A stretch of DNA of 45,017 nt from Clostridium sp. CAG:768. Lineage in GTDB: Bacteria > Cyanobacteriota > Vampirovibrionia > Gastranaerophilales > Gastranaerophilaceae. Below are positions 32,461 through 41,539 of the stretch, one piece after another. The notes under the pieces were generated by a model, which was not told where the DNA came from, made no database searches, and saw nothing but the letters and a program-made list of their open reading frames with translations. Within the stretch, counting starts at the first letter, position 1, and each line of letters starts with the position of its first letter. The translations under genes and the position numbers were made by a program. The stretch is from NCBI GenBank assembly GCA_000437435.1, contig FR899622.1, positions 151,667 through 196,683 on the forward strand, given 5' to 3'.

Positions 32461-34488
32461 ATGCGTGTATTAGGGATAAATAATAATCATATAACATTTC
32501 AAAGACGTCCAACCAAAGAAGAAGAGCCAGGACTAAAAGAAACAATTAATAAAACTTATGAAGCATTAGGAAATAAAGAAAGAGTTATTATCACTCATGG
32601 ATCTTGTTTCCCTGCACTTGGAAGAGATTCATATATCGGATCTCCTTATGGTAATGCAGCAAAAGAATACACAAAATTTTTGATGCTATATGGTTTTAAC
32701 GGAAACCAACTAGGACCAGGAGGAGAACTAGAAGTTATAAACGGAGAAATAAAACCGTCCCCATATAATTCATCAGCTTTCGCTAAAAATAAATTGTTTA
32801 TAGATTTAGAAGAATTAACAAAAGATAAATACGGAAAAATTCTTTCAGAAGAAACATATAACAATGTAACTAAAATTCCTGAAATTAGCGATAAAAATTA
32901 CGATATGACTGATTTCAATGAAGCTTTAAGATCTTATAATACAGCATTAAAGGAAAGCTTTAACAATTTCAAAGCAAAAGTAGCAAAAGGGCAACCTCAA
33001 GCTCTTGCATTAAACAAGGATTTTAATAAATTTATAAATAAACATGATGAAAGATTAACTGATGAAGGATTGTTCCATATACTATCAAAAAAACATGGTA
33101 CTGATAGATTTGAAGAATGGGAAGATAAAGCAGACAAAAATTTAATATCTAATATCCGTAAAGGGAACTTTGAGGCTATTGAAAGATATAATGATTTAGT
33201 TGATGCTAATAAAAATGAAATAGATCAATATAAATTTGAACAATTTATAGCAACAAAACAAATTAAAGAAAATAAAGAATGGCGCGATTCTGAAGGTTTT
33301 AAATATTATAACGACTTATTAGTTGGTTGTTCCAAAATGGATAGATGGAGATACCAAGACGTATTCCTTAAAGATTGGGAAATGGGAGCAAGAGAAAGTA
33401 ATGGAAAATCTCAAAGATGGTATATTCCTGTAATCGATCCTAAAAAAATATTTAAAAACAACAATTATGAACTTGGAGACGGCGGAAAATTCTTAAAAGA
33501 AAAATTAGCTTATGCTCTTGAGTTTTGTGAAAATATCAGAATTGACCATGCAATGGGATTAATTGAACCTTATATTCTTTCAACAACCGCTTCAGATGAT
33601 GAATTTGTAAATGGAGATAATAAAAATCATAATGTTGAAAAATACATTTCAGAATTAAGAGATCCTAAAAATCCAAGAGATGAATATGATAAAAATTGGT
33701 ATTATCCAAAATTGTTAGAAAAATTAATTCTTCCAGAATTAAGAGAAAAAGGAATTACTCAGGACATGCCTGTATGGGAAGATATATGCAGTTATCCTAG
33801 CAGATTTGTCCAAATATATGAACATCAATTAAATCTTCCAAAAATTCAAAACATTGACTGGAATAAATCACAAAAATTATTAAAAGAAGGAAGAAAAGAT
33901 GATTGGTATTTAATGGGTTCTCACGATAACATGCCTGCAATGACTTATATGCAGCGTATTGGTGATATGAAAGATGGATCAAAAGGAGAATACACAAGAG
34001 AACAAGAATCTTGGAATGCTGACTATCTTGCAGGATATCTAAATATGGACGATGGAAGAAAAAATATCGGAGATATTAGAAACCAATTAAAAGAATTATA
34101 TAATACAAATGATAGGGAACGCGTAAGAGCTAAATTTGCCGAACTTATGACAACACCTAAATTTCAAATTTCATTTGCAGATCTATTAGGCATTACTGAT
34201 GTTACATATAACATCGGAGGATCTAAAAGAGAAGAAAATTGGAAAGAACGTATTAGCACTGATTATTTAGATAAATATTACAAAAATCTTGCAAGCGAAA
34301 ATCCTACAGCTTTAAATATTCCGGAATTATTGAAAAAAGCTCTGCAAGCTAAAATAGATATGCAAGTTATGGCTGAAAATGAACAAAATAGAGATAAAAC
34401 AAGAAACAGTTTAACTGAAAAATATCAACCACTACTTGATGATTTACAAAAATATGCAGATATATTAAAAGAACCTGTCGAAGAATAA
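32461..34488 (+). CDS. Divergent 4-alpha-glucanotransferase (GH77, MalQ-like)
   Basis: GH77 enzymes transfer maltosyl and longer glucan chains and take part in glycogen or maltodextrin metabolism. In the 675-aa protein the catalytic elements are NIRIDHAMGLIEPYIL (nucleophile Asp, usual RIDHFRG), PVWEDICSYPSRFVQIYE (general acid region) and LMGSHDNMPAMTYM (third carboxylate, usual GTHDN). The protein is longer than usual and much of the rest is unlike E. coli MalQ. I start it at the ATG 32461 (MRVLGINNNHITFQRRP); an upstream TTG would add six codons. The start carries the ITF variant of the N-terminal NF-x-G motif seen in this genome. Confidence 0.75.
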   Translation: MRVLGINNNHITFQRRPTKEEEPGLKETINKTYEALGNKERVIITHGSCFPALGRDSYIGSPYGNAAKEYTKFLMLYGFNGNQLGPGGELEVINGEIKPSPYNSSAFAKNKLFIDLEELTKDKYGKILSEETYNNVTKIPEISDKNYDMTDFNEALRSYNTALKESFNNFKAKVAKGQPQALALNKDFNKFINKHDERLTDEGLFHILSKKHGTDRFEEWEDKADKNLISNIRKGNFEAIERYNDLVDANKNEIDQYKFEQFIATKQIKENKEWRDSEGFKYYNDLLVGCSKMDRWRYQDVFLKDWEMGARESNGKSQRWYIPVIDPKKIFKNNNYELGDGGKFLKEKLAYALEFCENIRIDHAMGLIEPYILSTTASDDEFVNGDNKNHNVEKYISELRDPKNPRDEYDKNWYYPKLLEKLILPELREKGITQDMPVWEDICSYPSRFVQIYEHQLNLPKIQNIDWNKSQKLLKEGRKDDWYLMGSHDNMPAMTYMQRIGDMKDGSKGEYTREQESWNADYLAGYLNMDDGRKNIGDIRNQLKELYNTNDRERVRAKFAELMTTPKFQISFADLLGITDVTYNIGGSKREENWKERISTDYLDKYYKNLASENPTALNIPELLKKALQAKIDMQVMAENEQNRDKTRNSLTEKYQPLLDDLQKYADILKEPVEE

Positions 34489-34539
34489 ATATAATCAACA
34501 GATTCTTTTAATTCAATATTTATTATTTTAAATTTTCAC

Positions 34540-35319
34540 CTATTCTTCTCTATGCGTACCAACTTCTATACCAGGTACACATAAGAATAATGGGACAACC
34601 CTTTGTACAAAAGATGAAAATGGAGATTTTTCAGACATCATTGAAATCGCCATACCTAAATCATCAACGTGTGGAGCAAAATCTGATGTTTTAATTTCTC
34701 TTTTAACTTTCTTGTGAAATATTTTTTCATTTAATACATTTGAAACTCTATTACCTGCAAAAATACCAACACCTAATGATGCGATTGTCGCAATTGATCC
34801 TGGTATTGCTCGGAATACTTTATTGAAAAATTTTGAAACTTTCCCTTTTTCTGCCAACTGAGGCATAAAATTTACAATACTTTCTTTATGCTTATTATAG
34901 AGTTTTGATGCTGCTCCAACACAAGCAATCGGCACCAAAACATTACCTAAAAATTGATTTACAGATTCTTTCAATTTTGCTTTTAAATGTTTTTTATCAT
35001 CAAAAATTGCACCGCCAGCTAAACCTCCAATTACAGATGCTGAAGCAATTTCTATAATATCTAATGGATTATCTAAATTTAAAACTTTTCTATCAGGCTT
35101 ATTTTTATTATATAAACCAAATATTGCCCAATCTTTAACTGGTGTATGCATTATCTTTGATGGGGATAAAGAAAACCCCTGTCTTTTAGCTACGTGAGCA
35201 AGTGCAGTCCCAACTCCTAAAGCAGATGTGAGCATTACACCATTTTTTATATTACTATCTCTTTTCTTTTCTGAAACATAAGTCTGGTCTATATTATTTC
35301 CAATTTTATTAACTTGCAT
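34540..35319 (-). CDS. Lineage-specific membrane protein
   Basis: I do not recognise this 259-aa protein. It starts at the ATG 35317-35319 (MQVNKIGNNIDQTYVSEKKR), which has AAGG upstream; the longer frame adds 12 codons without a site. Hydrophobic segments lie near residues 29-44 (LTSALGVGTALAHVA), 96-112 (ASASVIGGLAGGAIF), 130-145 (FLGNVLVPIACVGAAS) and 175-192 (IATIASLGVGIFAGNRV), and the C terminus VPLFLCVPGIEVGTHREE is polar. It is divergent from the 528-aa membrane protein at 35512, with 192 nt between them, and both have glycine-rich membrane helices and lack signal peptides. Confidence 0.7.
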   Translation of the reverse strand: MQVNKIGNNIDQTYVSEKKRDSNIKNGVMLTSALGVGTALAHVAKRQGFSLSPSKIMHTPVKDWAIFGLYNKNKPDRKVLNLDNPLDIIEIASASVIGGLAGGAIFDDKKHLKAKLKESVNQFLGNVLVPIACVGAASKLYNKHKESIVNFMPQLAEKGKVSKFFNKVFRAIPGSIATIASLGVGIFAGNRVSNVLNEKIFHKKVKREIKTSDFAPHVDDLGMAISMMSEKSPFSSFVQRVVPLFLCVPGIEVGTHREE

Positions 35320-35511
35320 AACACATACCTTCTTGTCACATTGTATCAAAAACACTAAAGAAAAAACATTGCTAATTAATTAATTAAATTTAACAAAACT
35401 TAATTAGTGTTTATGATACATTTTTCCTGTAACAAAATATTAAAAAAATTCCCATATTAGGCAAAAAATTTTTTTCAGGAATATTAATTAAATTATTCTA
35501 ACGGAAAAAAT

Positions 35512-37098
35512 ATGAATATAACCCCTCAAACAATATCAAATTTTAGTTATCCTCGCAGATTTGTTCGCGGAATTGCGAGCAGGAGCCTTGCACCATTAAT
35601 TATGTTGGAATGTTTTGTAACAGGTGGAAGAACTCTGCAAGCTTACAAAAGAGGCGGTTTTGAAGAAGCCAGAGAAAGATTTACCGAAGAAAGTATCGGG
35701 GCATTATTTTGGTTTGCCGGTGTAAAAATGTTCAACAAAATGAATGACCATATTGGTAAAAAATTTTTGAATTTACACACTGCAGACTTTGATGCTCAAG
35801 AAGATGGAATTAGAAAACCTCTTAAAAACTTCTTATATGATGATAAAAAATTAAAAGAAGCTGCAAAACTTGAAGGGAAAACCGGTAAATTAATTCAAAA
35901 TCTTACAAAAAATCAAATTGCAGTATTTAAAGCTCTTAAAATAGGATCAAGTATCTTACTCGCAAACGTATTAGTAGGGCTTGTAGTTCCAAAAATAAAT
36001 CAGCATATTACAGCTGTATATCACCAAAAACATTTTAATAACGAAGATACAAAACCTCAAAATAATATTCCTAATAACCCATTTGATAACCAAACACAAC
36101 CAAAAGTATCAATGGATAAATTCATTAAATCCGAAAACAATAAAAAAGTTTCATTCGGAATGAATTACAATACATTACTATCAGTAGCAAATAAATTTGA
36201 AAATGATCCTACATATCAACTTCTTTCTACAGATGCTGGTATTGCAGGAGGTAGAGCTATCAGCTCAAGAAATAATCATGAAAGAACAGAAGTTTTATTC
36301 AGAGATTTAACATCAATTTATTTCTACATGTTTAGTATGCCAAATATTAACAGATGGCTTAATTTATTAGAAGATGGCAGAAAAACAAGACTTGATCCTG
36401 TAGCAGCTAAACAAGTAACAGATCTTCTACAAGCTGTCTTAGATGAAAATAACGGAAAAATGAGTGTTGAAAAATTCTCTCAAAAAGTATTCGGCGACAA
36501 CTCAAATGTCGGTTATATTGATAAAGATTTACTTCAGAAATTTAATGAACATAAAGTGGTAACTCTTGATACATTCAAAGATTACTTAAAAAATCACAGA
36601 CACTTCTCTGCAGAGCAGATTAAAAATTATACAGACCTTGCAGAAAGAATGTCAAAACTACAACCGGAAGTTGAAGGAGTTGCAGTTCTTACTAAAAATC
36701 AAATTAAAGATGTATTTAGAGAAGGTGCAATTAACATGCCTGAATTCTTACAAAATGTATTCAGTGTAGCAACTCAAAATGCATCTACCGATAAATACAA
36801 ATATGTAAATTATGAAGAACTAAAAGATTTAAAAGAAGATATTGTTCATTACGTAACTAAACTTGTAGAAAAAGCAGAAAAGCAAGGTAAAGAAATTGAT
36901 TCAAATACATTGAAAAAATTCTGCAGAGAAAACTTTATTAAAAATACATTTAACTGGGGTGTTGGTTTTGCAGTATCAGCATTATTCTTATCAACACTTA
37001 TTCCTAAAATGCAATATTGGATTACAAAAATGACAACAGGTCAAAATAAATTCCCTGGAACTGCCGATTATTCAGAAGAAAAAAATAAGAAAAAATAA
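35512..37098 (+). CDS. Lineage-specific membrane protein with duplicated helix motif
   Basis: I do not recognise this 528-aa protein. It starts MNITPQTISNFSYPRRFVRG, a start of the type shared with other proteins in this window. Hydrophobic segments lie near residues 25-42, 65-80, 150-168 and 487-505. Two of them share a pattern: LVGLVVPKINQHITAVYH and FLSTLIPKMQYWITKMTT both read L-x-x-L/V-x-P-K-(I/M)-x-x-x-IT, which suggests an internal duplication. Between them is a mostly helical soluble region of about 320 residues containing a second motif copy (NKKVSFGMNY). It may be an inner-membrane scaffold. It is divergent to the 259-aa membrane protein and convergent with the pilin at 37099. Confidence 0.7.
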   Translation: MNITPQTISNFSYPRRFVRGIASRSLAPLIMLECFVTGGRTLQAYKRGGFEEARERFTEESIGALFWFAGVKMFNKMNDHIGKKFLNLHTADFDAQEDGIRKPLKNFLYDDKKLKEAAKLEGKTGKLIQNLTKNQIAVFKALKIGSSILLANVLVGLVVPKINQHITAVYHQKHFNNEDTKPQNNIPNNPFDNQTQPKVSMDKFIKSENNKKVSFGMNYNTLLSVANKFENDPTYQLLSTDAGIAGGRAISSRNNHERTEVLFRDLTSIYFYMFSMPNINRWLNLLEDGRKTRLDPVAAKQVTDLLQAVLDENNGKMSVEKFSQKVFGDNSNVGYIDKDLLQKFNEHKVVTLDTFKDYLKNHRHFSAEQIKNYTDLAERMSKLQPEVEGVAVLTKNQIKDVFREGAINMPEFLQNVFSVATQNASTDKYKYVNYEELKDLKEDIVHYVTKLVEKAEKQGKEIDSNTLKKFCRENFIKNTFNWGVGFAVSALFLSTLIPKMQYWITKMTTGQNKFPGTADYSEEKNKKK

Positions 37099-37842
37099 TT
37101 AAGGGTTATAATTTCCGCGTTCACAATATTTTTGATTTCCCCTTACACATTTAACATAGTCCATATTTCCTTCACTAATAACCCAGCCTGCACATCCCAT
37201 ACCATTCCACCAACCAGCACCACTTGATGGAGTTGTTGGATCACACATGCTCTGCTTTGACCAGCCAATGATTCCGTAAGGCACAATCCCTTTATCAGTT
37301 ATAAAAAATACAAATGTGTCAATCCCATATCTTAAAACATCTTTTTTACTACTTATATTAACAATAACTACATTCATTAAAGGCTCTGAATTATTGCCGT
37401 AATAATAACCACCATATTCTAATGCTTCTGATAATCCTATATGATAGCCCTTTTTTAACACATAAGCAAGCCCGCTCGAATCAATAAAATGATAGTATTC
37501 CAAAGCATTTGTATAACTTTTTCCTGTTAAATCATAGGAACTCATACTTTTACAACCATTTATTTCTGTATCATCACAGATTTGTACATTTCTAATATAT
37601 TTCGTAAAATAAGGAACCAAATCTGACGATTTTTCAATATCCCATTCACTAACAGGTCCATTATCTTCTTTAGACATTAAGTATGCTTGATTAAGAATTG
37701 AATAAGCTTTTTTTACTTTAACAACACTTGCCTTATCATTCCAGCCTTGAATTAAAACAGGTAGAGTCATTGCAAATACAACACCGATTACTCCAAGTGT
37801 AATTAAAATCTCTGCAAGAGTAAATCCTGATATATTTTTCAT
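37099..37842 (-). CDS. Type IV pseudopilin paired with an XRE regulator
   Basis: A class III signal MKNISG then FTLAEILITLGVIGVV, with the conserved Glu at +5, marks it as a prepilin cut after Gly6 and held in the inner membrane by one hydrophobic helix before assembly. The 247-aa protein has a Cys-rich C-terminal region (CDPTTPSSGAGWWNGMGCAG, then CVRGNQKYC) that likely forms disulfides in the periplasm, and VNISSKKDVLRYGIDTFVFF, which matches the D-x-NG...G-x-D-x-FLF segment of the other two pseudopilins. It is divergent to the XRE gene at 37935 with a TTGACA-17-TATAGT promoter overlapping an inverted repeat. Its stop abuts that of the convergent membrane-protein gene. Confidence 0.87.
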   Translation of the reverse strand: MKNISGFTLAEILITLGVIGVVFAMTLPVLIQGWNDKASVVKVKKAYSILNQAYLMSKEDNGPVSEWDIEKSSDLVPYFTKYIRNVQICDDTEINGCKSMSSYDLTGKSYTNALEYYHFIDSSGLAYVLKKGYHIGLSEALEYGGYYYGNNSEPLMNVVIVNISSKKDVLRYGIDTFVFFITDKGIVPYGIIGWSKQSMCDPTTPSSGAGWWNGMGCAGWVISEGNMDYVKCVRGNQKYCERGNYNP

Positions 37843-37860
37843 AAATTCCCTTCTTGTTTA

Positions 37861-37915
37861 TAGATATATTTATATAATATATTACCACTATATATCTATA
37901 TATTAAATTTGTCAA
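37861..37915. promoter_or_regulatory. Divergent regulatory region of the first pilin/XRE pair
   Basis: On the minus strand TTGACA (37910-37915) and TATAGT (37887-37892) are 17 bp apart and drive the pilin. A perfect 9-bp inverted repeat, TAGATATAT (37861-37869) and ATATATCTA (37890-37898), covers the -10 and the start region, so a bound XRE protein would block it. Confidence 0.6.
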
Positions 37916-37934
37916 TTGTTATACATATAAGTAT

Positions 37935-38165
37935 ATGAATTTAGATATAACTAAAGAAGAACTTTTAAAAAAGTTTGGGTTAAATGTCAAAATTGCAAGA
38001 ATGAAAAAAGGACTTACTCAAGAACAACTGTCAGAAATGATGCATGTACATTTAACATATTTGGCTAAAATAGAGACAGGAAAAATAAATATGTCATTAG
38101 GGAAAATTTTGGAACTTGCAAAAGTATTAAACATTGATATAAATAAACTATTGTATATAGAGTAG
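37935..38165 (+). CDS. XRE-family transcriptional regulator, pilin-linked (copy A)
   Basis: The 76-aa protein is a single Cro/CI-type helix-turn-helix: GLNVKIARMKKGLTQEQLSE, MMHVHLTYLAKIETGKINMS and LGKILELAKVLNIDINKL are helices 1-5, with helix 3 (HLTYLAKIE) as the recognition helix. It has no ligand domain. It is clearly a paralogue of the XRE protein at 41540, as both share LKK-x-GLN, R-x-KK, VH-x-x-Y, K-x-E-x-G and KI-x-EL. It is divergent to a pseudopilin, and its likely role is to repress that gene and itself. The following radical SAM gene is co-directional, 60 nt on. Confidence 0.87.
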   Translation: MNLDITKEELLKKFGLNVKIARMKKGLTQEQLSEMMHVHLTYLAKIETGKINMSLGKILELAKVLNIDINKLLYIE

Positions 38166-38225
38166 TAATAATTGCTTGTAAAAAAATTTTGCCTGTGCAA
38201 TAATTTTAATATCGAAAGGCTTGTC

Positions 38226-38840
38226 ATGGCAAACACTTTAGTATATTTACTTGATAAAAAAATTTATATTAATCTTACTAACAGATGTACAAATGACTGT
38301 ATCTTTTGCCTTAGAAAAGACAAAGACGATGTAGTAGGACAAAAACTTTGGCTTGATGACGAAAATTCAACTGCTAAAGATGTAATTCAACAATTTAAAA
38401 CATTTGAACCTACCAAAGAAGTAATTTTTTGCGGGTACGGTGAACCAATGTTAAAATTAGAAGAATTAAAAGAAGTAGCTAAATATATTAAAGAAAAATA
38501 CCCCGAAATAAAAATAAGAGTAAATACAAACGGTCATGCAAATTTTGTATACAAAAGGAATGTAGTTCCGGAATTTAAAGGTCTTATTGATGAATTTTCA
38601 GTAAGTTTAAATGGTTCTACAAAAGAAGAATATAATGAACTTTCTCAACCGAAATTTGATGAAGCCTATGAGGAAGTAAAAAAATTTATTAAAGCTTGCG
38701 CTGATGAAAAAATATCTGTTGTTGCAAGCGTAGTAGAAGGATACAAAGGCAGACATTTAGATTTAAAAACTTGTGAAAAAATTGCAACTGACTTAGGTGC
38801 AAAATTCCGTGTAAGAGAATGGATAGTTAACGGATATTAA
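38226..38840 (+). CDS. Radical SAM protein, TatD-associated type
   Basis: The 204-aa protein is a small radical SAM enzyme. The start is the ATG at 38226 (MANTLVYLLDKKIYINLTNR), with AAAGG at 7 nt, rather than the longer frame. The cluster cysteines are in CTNDCIFCLRKDKD, followed by the GGEP-like CGYGEPMLKLEEL and RVNTNGHANF. Length and motifs match the family of short radical SAM proteins often encoded beside or fused to TatD nucleases. No tatD gene is present in this window, and no SPASM domain is present. Substrate unknown. It sits between two pilin/XRE pairs, which may be chance. Confidence 0.82.
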   Translation: MANTLVYLLDKKIYINLTNRCTNDCIFCLRKDKDDVVGQKLWLDDENSTAKDVIQQFKTFEPTKEVIFCGYGEPMLKLEELKEVAKYIKEKYPEIKIRVNTNGHANFVYKRNVVPEFKGLIDEFSVSLNGSTKEEYNELSQPKFDEAYEEVKKFIKACADEKISVVASVVEGYKGRHLDLKTCEKIATDLGAKFRVREWIVNGY

Positions 38841-38854
38841 TTTGAGGAAACAAA

Positions 38855-39265
38855 ATGCAAGTACAAAAAATTAATAATCAAAGTCAAAATAATACAAATT
38901 TTCAAGGTAAAATATTTGTAGAACCTGATTTAAGTTATGAACCTTGTAAATTTGTAAGACGACATTTTGATACTATGCAAAAATTGATAGCAGACAAACC
39001 TTATGACTTATTCATAAAACAAGATCACGCTGAAAAAACTGTAAGTATTATAGCTCAAAAAGAAACCGATTTAGGGAAAAGAAAAGCTAATAAGCATATA
39101 GTAAAAATGAGTCAAAATCTTGAATTTTATGATATTGCTGCACAAAATGCAATTGAAGAATTTGATAAAAAATTAGTAAATTTCCCCCCAACATTTAAAG
39201 AAAAAACTACTAAATTTTTTAACAAACTAGGTCGAAAATTTATGGAAATAATGCAAGACGAATAA
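38855..39265 (+). CDS. Small protein with N-terminal NFQGK motif
   Basis: I do not recognise a named family. The 136-aa protein starts MQVQKINNQSQNNTNFQGKI, an Asn/Gln-rich lead of 14 residues and the NFQGK motif, followed by a globular part with VEPDLSYEPCKFVRRHFDTM, LFIKQDHAEKTVSIIAQKE and a basic C-terminal helix KFFNKLGRKFMEI. There is no signal peptide or membrane segment. GAGGAAA precedes the ATG. It lies 14 nt after the radical SAM gene and 30 nt before the acyl-CoA synthetase, so it is probably in the same transcript. The motif is shared with four or more other proteins here. Confidence 0.7.
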   Translation: MQVQKINNQSQNNTNFQGKIFVEPDLSYEPCKFVRRHFDTMQKLIADKPYDLFIKQDHAEKTVSIIAQKETDLGKRKANKHIVKMSQNLEFYDIAAQNAIEEFDKKLVNFPPTFKEKTTKFFNKLGRKFMEIMQDE

Positions 39266-39295
39266 ATAAAATAAGAAGAAAAGAAAGGAAAGAAA

Positions 39296-41455
39296 ATGAA
39301 TCTTTTAGACAAAATTATGAAACCGAAATCAATTGCGGTTATCGGTGCATCAACAAAAGAACATACTATCGGTTCTGATATTATGAAAAGATTACAGGAA
39401 TACAATTTTAATGGAAAAATTTATCCTGTAAACCCAAAAGGTGGTATTATTGAAGGATTACAAGCATACACTTCAGTATTAGAAATCCCTGGAGAAGTAG
39501 ATCTTGCAATCATCGTTGTAAACGCAAAATTTGTATTATCAACAATTGATCAATGCCATGAAAAAGGCATTAAAGGCTTGTGTATCATCACAGCTGGTTT
39601 CAAAGAAACAGGTGCTGAAGGTGCAGAAGTTGAAAAACAATTAGTTGCTAAAATTAAAGAATATGGAATGAGATGTGTAGGTCCAAACTGTTTAGGTGTT
39701 GTAAATACTAACCCTGAAATCAGAATGGACGGCTGCTTCGCAGAAAGCTTACCAGAACGTGGTAACATCGGTTTCGTATCACAATCAGGTGCTTTAGGCG
39801 GCGGTATTTTAAACATTTTGAAAGACTTAAACCTTGGTTTTGCTCAATTCATTTCAATTGGTAACCAAGCTGATGTTAATGCTGAAACAGCTATTGAATA
39901 TTGGGAAAATGATAAAGATGTTGAACAAATTCTACTTTACATGGAATCAATTCAAAACCCAGCTAACTTCAGAAAATTAGCTTCAAGAGTAACTAAGAAA
40001 AAACCAATCTTAGCTCTAAAATCTGGCCGTTCAGCAGCAGGTGCATCTGCAGCATCTTCTCACACTGGTTCATTAGCAGGTGCTGATAAAGCTGCAGCAG
40101 CATTATTACATCAATCAGGTGTAATCAGAGAATTCTCATTGAAAAACTTATTTGCAACAGCTAAAGTATTTGCTAACTGCCCTATTCCAAAAGGCGACAG
40201 AGTTGCAATTATCACAAACTCAGGCGGTCCTGGAATTATGGCAACAGATGCTGTATGTGAATACGGTATGCAAATGGCTAAAATTTCTGATGCTACAAAA
40301 GATAAATTAAGAAGTTTCTTACCATCTGCAGCATCAGTTAAAAACCCAATCGATATGATTGCTTCAGCTCCTATCGAACACTACAAACAAACATTAGAAA
40401 CAGTTATTGCTGATGAAAATGTTGATATGATTATCACAATTTATCTTCCATTCTTAGGATTAAAAGATATTGATGTTGCTAAAGCACTAATGGAAATCAA
40501 AGCAGAACATCCTGAAAAACCAGTTATTGGTGTATTCATGACTAAAAATGAATTCTTCTCAAAACTTTCAGATATGGATGTTAATATGCCATTCTTTATG
40601 TATGCAGAAGAAGCTGCTGACGGTTTGAACAGATTAAATCAACAAAGATTATGGATGGAAAGACCTGAAGGCAAAATTCCTTGCTACGACGTAGACAAAG
40701 CTAAAGTTGAAAAAATTATTAAAAACTCTTTAGCTGAAGGTAGAGCACAACTTACAACACTTGAATCTATCGACGTATTACAAGCATACGGTATCAGAGC
40801 TTGCAAATACGGCTTAGCTACAAATGAAGAAGAAGTTGTAGAATTAGGAAATTCAATCGGATATCCAGTTGTTATGAAAATGACTTCAAAAACAACTTCT
40901 CACAAAACAGATGTAGGTGGTGTTGTTGTTAACATCAAATCAGAAGAACAATTGAGAAGAGAATACAAAGGATTACTTGAAAGACTTGAAGCAAAAGGAT
41001 TGCTTGAAGGTCTTGAAGGTGTAATCATTCAAGAAATGGTTAAAGGTAACCGTGAAATGGTTTGCGGTATCGCAACAGATCCTCAATACGGTCCAATGAT
41101 GATGTTCGGTTTAGGCGGTGTATTCGTAGAAGTTATGAAAGACGTAACTTTCAGAATTGCTCCTTTAACAGATATCGATGCTATGGATATGATTAAATCA
41201 GTTAAAGCATACAAATTGTTAGAAGGTGCTAGAGGTACAAAACCTGCTCAAATCAACCAAATTCAAGAAACACTATTGAGATTATCTCAATTAGTAAGCG
41301 ATTTCAAATTCATCGATGAATTAGATATTAACCCATTGTTAATTTCTGAAACAACTGGTGAAGGTATTGCTGTTGACGGTCGTATTAAAGTAAGATTAGA
41401 AGAAGCTAAAGAAGCTTTAGGTTGCACTTGCAATGAATGCTCTTGCTGCCACTAA
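39296..41455 (+). CDS. Acetyl/acyl-CoA synthetase, ADP-forming, fused alpha-beta
   Basis: This enzyme turns acyl-CoA plus ADP and phosphate into the acid plus ATP, an ATP-yielding step in fermentation. The 719-aa protein joins the CoA-binding Rossmann domain (SIAVIGASTKEHTIGSDIM), the succinyl-CoA synthetase-like domains with the phosphorylated His256 in ASSHTGSLAGADKAAAAL, and a C-terminal ATP-grasp domain (YPVVMKMTSKTTSHKTDVGG, ELDINPLLI). All parts are present. Unusual is the last stretch, LGCTCNECSCCH, with five cysteines and a histidine in twelve residues, not typical of the family. Codon choice shows more C-ending codons than neighbours, suggesting high expression. A strong terminator follows. 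Confidence 0.92.
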   Translation: MNLLDKIMKPKSIAVIGASTKEHTIGSDIMKRLQEYNFNGKIYPVNPKGGIIEGLQAYTSVLEIPGEVDLAIIVVNAKFVLSTIDQCHEKGIKGLCIITAGFKETGAEGAEVEKQLVAKIKEYGMRCVGPNCLGVVNTNPEIRMDGCFAESLPERGNIGFVSQSGALGGGILNILKDLNLGFAQFISIGNQADVNAETAIEYWENDKDVEQILLYMESIQNPANFRKLASRVTKKKPILALKSGRSAAGASAASSHTGSLAGADKAAAALLHQSGVIREFSLKNLFATAKVFANCPIPKGDRVAIITNSGGPGIMATDAVCEYGMQMAKISDATKDKLRSFLPSAASVKNPIDMIASAPIEHYKQTLETVIADENVDMIITIYLPFLGLKDIDVAKALMEIKAEHPEKPVIGVFMTKNEFFSKLSDMDVNMPFFMYAEEAADGLNRLNQQRLWMERPEGKIPCYDVDKAKVEKIIKNSLAEGRAQLTTLESIDVLQAYGIRACKYGLATNEEEVVELGNSIGYPVVMKMTSKTTSHKTDVGGVVVNIKSEEQLRREYKGLLERLEAKGLLEGLEGVIIQEMVKGNREMVCGIATDPQYGPMMMFGLGGVFVEVMKDVTFRIAPLTDIDAMDMIKSVKAYKLLEGARGTKPAQINQIQETLLRLSQLVSDFKFIDELDINPLLISETTGEGIAVDGRIKVRLEEAKEALGCTCNECSCCH

Positions 41456-41475
41456 TCTGAATAAAAAGAATAAAT

Positions 41476-41510
41476 AAAAAAACGGGATTATTTTATAATC
41501 CCGTTTTTTT
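41476..41510. terminator. Bidirectional terminator after the acyl-CoA synthetase
   Basis: ACGGGATTAT (41482-41491) pairs with ATAATCCCGT (41495-41504), with seven A before and T tract after. It also lies downstream of the convergent XRE gene. Confidence 0.9.
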
Positions 41511-41539
41511 TATAATATAAAATTTAAATTTATTATTTA

